Below, in pieces: positions 61,651 through 64,000 of a stretch of 64,000 nucleotides of DNA (the stretch's first letter is position 1; each line of letters opens with the position of its first letter). Source of the stretch: Litomosoides sigmodontis (lineage: Eukaryota; Nematoda; Chromadorea; Rhabditida; Onchocercidae); NCBI GenBank assembly GCA_963070105.1, contig OY718807.1:4871001-4935000 (forward strand), in the 5' to 3' direction. A model generated the notes under the pieces. It had not been told where the DNA came from, made no database searches, and saw only the letters and a program-made list of their open reading frames with translations. A program made the position numbers and the translations under genes.

Positions 61651-64000
61651 TTTAAAAAAGCATAAGAAAAATCTGTGAGTGAAAGAAAGAATCTGACATT
61701 AGCAAAAAAAATGGAAGAGATTGTGCTCGAAATGACAACGTCGTCTCTTTTATGCTATTTCAATTAAATGCAAAATTTTTGTAAGAGAGGTGAAAGTGAG
61801 GGGAGAGGAGGAGGAAAAAAAAATGTTTAAACAATCGGTGTGCAAACATTGGAACTGTTAGTGCACCAAGCAAATATATCGCTTTCTTCTTCTCTGTTTT
61901 TATTATCTTTTCAAGCATGATAATTTGATATTATCATTTCATTCCTTTCTCCAAACATTTATCCCTCCTCAAATTCCTGCCTGTTCCAAATAAATACAAA
62001 AATTGATGATGTCATTCGATGAATGAAACAAACAGCCAATTAATCTTTTGTAATACCTCATCTCTTTCTCTCTCTCTCTCCTATTGGATAACAATCATTT
62101 CATCTTTAAATCGTAAAAAACAATCATTATATATGCAAAATTTTTTATCGTTTAAATCTGTCACATGGATTGAAATTACACTGAATATTGTTAGACAACA
62201 GTACCACACATATGCATGTGAAATTGATGTTATTTTTCAGGTACGACGAACGTTGGAGGCGAAATATGTTTTAAGGACGGTATTAATGAAAACCGAATAT
62301 TTTTATTTCAACTTTTACCGGTGAATTATTTAACTGTAAATTCATTCGCATTTACGACCAAAGTTTATCTTGAACTTGCTATTAGAATTAAGTACTGTAA
62401 ATTTATATTGTCATAATTTTCCAGTTTGAAATACAAATAATTCGGTTTTTCATTATCTGCAGTTTCATTGAATGCATTGATTGCTGTTTAAGTACTGCGT
62501 CTATTTCACTGGCGTCCTATCATTTGTACATTTTAAAAGTAAAATTGTTGTAAATGTGCATGCTTTGATGCATACAATGCATATGCATGAAATTGCTGAG
62601 ATGTAATTAACATATTACGCCACATACGTTAAAATATACTTATGCACAAAAGCGTCACTTTTAGAATGTGCAATATCAGGGCATTAAATTCTTTCCGACT
62701 GAAAAAATACCATTCGGGAGTGAAAATGTGGCGTGCAAACACTAAAGTTTCGCATTTTACACCTTAATTAACGAAAATTTGCTCATTAAATTTCAGCTTG
62801 TTGAATTCATCAAATTGAAAAGTAGGAAAGATAGGTTCGTTAAAAGATAAACTAACGATTGCTTGAAAATCTCCGGAGGCTGTTTGGATATGTATTCATT
62901 TAAACAGCCGAGGTTTGCTTTTGTTTTTCATCTTTGATAACAGCCAAAATGCTGTGAAGGAGCAGCGATGGTTAAAGGTTGAAGCCATCAGTTTCTGAAT
63001 TTTTTTTCCTTTCTTTTTTTTTGAAGCGTAAAACAGAGAGAAGGAAAGCACAGTTAGCTCGCTTCTTCATATTTATTTGTTTCAATTTCACTCGGCTACG
63101 TTTAAAACAGGATCTGTTCCTTTGATCAGTTGTACTGATAGAAAGAGGGTGGAAAGGCTTGGTTTATTAAGGTTATCATTGAATGCTTTAATATCGGGCG
63201 GGAAATTTTGTTTCATTAAAATTATCATTGAATGCTTTGAGATTAATTAGTGAAGCATCTATGTGTGCATTGATGTGCTCAGTCTTACTTATCTCACATC
63301 TACGAACTGTTCCTTCTCTGTTTCACGTCGTTCGTCTTCCGCCAGAAGTGTGCGATGATAGAAAAGTTAATGAAGGACTGATTGGTGGTTGGTTGCATTG
63401 CAATATCTCTCCAATGTTTTACTCATTGAAGCTATTGTTAAATGAAAAGTGAATTGCTGCTACTACTGCTACGCTGATTGATTCCTTAAATTATATTGCA
63501 TAAATTTGCTCAAAATTTCCATCAACCTTTAAGTATTTTCACAAACGTCGTCCTTTCTTCTACTTTTTCACTAAAGTTTGCGGTGAAACATTGAATGTTT
63601 TTAGCTTTTCAATTTTTCAAAGTTTGAAATGTCAAAGACAAATTTTTCTTGGTTAAATTTTACGTTTTCATTTAAATGTTTTTAATGCAAATGTGATGTT
63701 AATTCTTGCCAAATGTCCTACTTGTTCAGGCGAACTTTAGCATAATTCATTTCATTCAACATTTTTATTGAAATACAAGCTTTAATAGCAAATGATCAGT
63801 TACATCTCAATGTAACTTACCAGTTCTGTGATTCTCCCTTACAGGGCTTATCAATGCGATAATGATATGATTAGGAATCAGTAATTAACTCTCTTGTAAT
63901 TAGCTCTGACTTATTGCCACCTTATAATGAAATATTGGCGAAGGACTTGTCTCCAAAACATTTGCTGATATTAAAGCGGATTTTTTGTGTGAATATGTAA
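61651..64000. other. right-hand end, no supported gene
   Basis: AT-rich. Short ORFs at 62019-62324 and 63228-63452 show no motif. A 17-base direct repeat (TTATCATTGAATGCTTT) occurs at about 63173 and 63222. Confidence 0.45.

Overview
This window looks like nuclear DNA of a nematode. It is AT-rich, its genes are split into short exons (about 60-300 bp) by introns of about 80-750 bp, and many first exons are preceded by a splice-acceptor-like T-rich run plus AG a few bases before the ATG, as expected for spliced-leader trans-splicing. The WDR44 protein matches the family of C. elegans sym-4. Intron size and composition would fit a spirurid/filarial worm, but the species cannot be fixed from sequence alone. 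No bacterial, viral or transposase gene was recognised.

Layout, left half (mostly + strand): a 4-coumarate-CoA-ligase-type acyl-CoA synthetase lacking its 5' end (314-4196); a DHHC palmitoyltransferase (5250-7912); an F-box/leucine-rich protein (9646-11974) followed 134 bp later by an orphan two-span membrane protein (12108-14824); a 3.4 kb non-coding stretch; an M14 carboxypeptidase with signal peptide and hydrophobic tail (18236-20783); 5 kb without clear genes; and an Expansion/MH2-like protein (25775-29136).

Right half (mostly - strand): ATP6AP2 (30330-32665), mitochondrial ribosomal protein uS14m (32876-about 34015), WDR44/sym-4 (35324-41302), mitochondrial NAD-isocitrate dehydrogenase beta subunit (42772-45604), SPRYD7 (46344-48321), and a head-to-head pair of retinol/hydroxysteroid-type short-chain dehydrogenases (49996-52396 on -, 53699-55910 on +). 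From 55.9 kb to the end I find only weak ORFs, microsatellites and an uninterrupted (TTTA)n array of about 550 bp.

The exons were joined by hand using reading-frame phase, splice consensus and family homology. Almost all joins are phase-consistent with GT-AG. Four introns appear to use a GC donor; one is independently supported because the head-to-head paralogue has the same exon lengths and a GT at the same place. The genes serve separate housekeeping roles (lipid activation, protein lipidation, V-ATPase assembly, mitochondrial translation, TCA cycle, Rab11 trafficking). Two close same-strand pairs, F-box/membrane protein and uS14m/ATP6AP2, have the spacing, poly(A) signal and acceptor expected of nematode operons.
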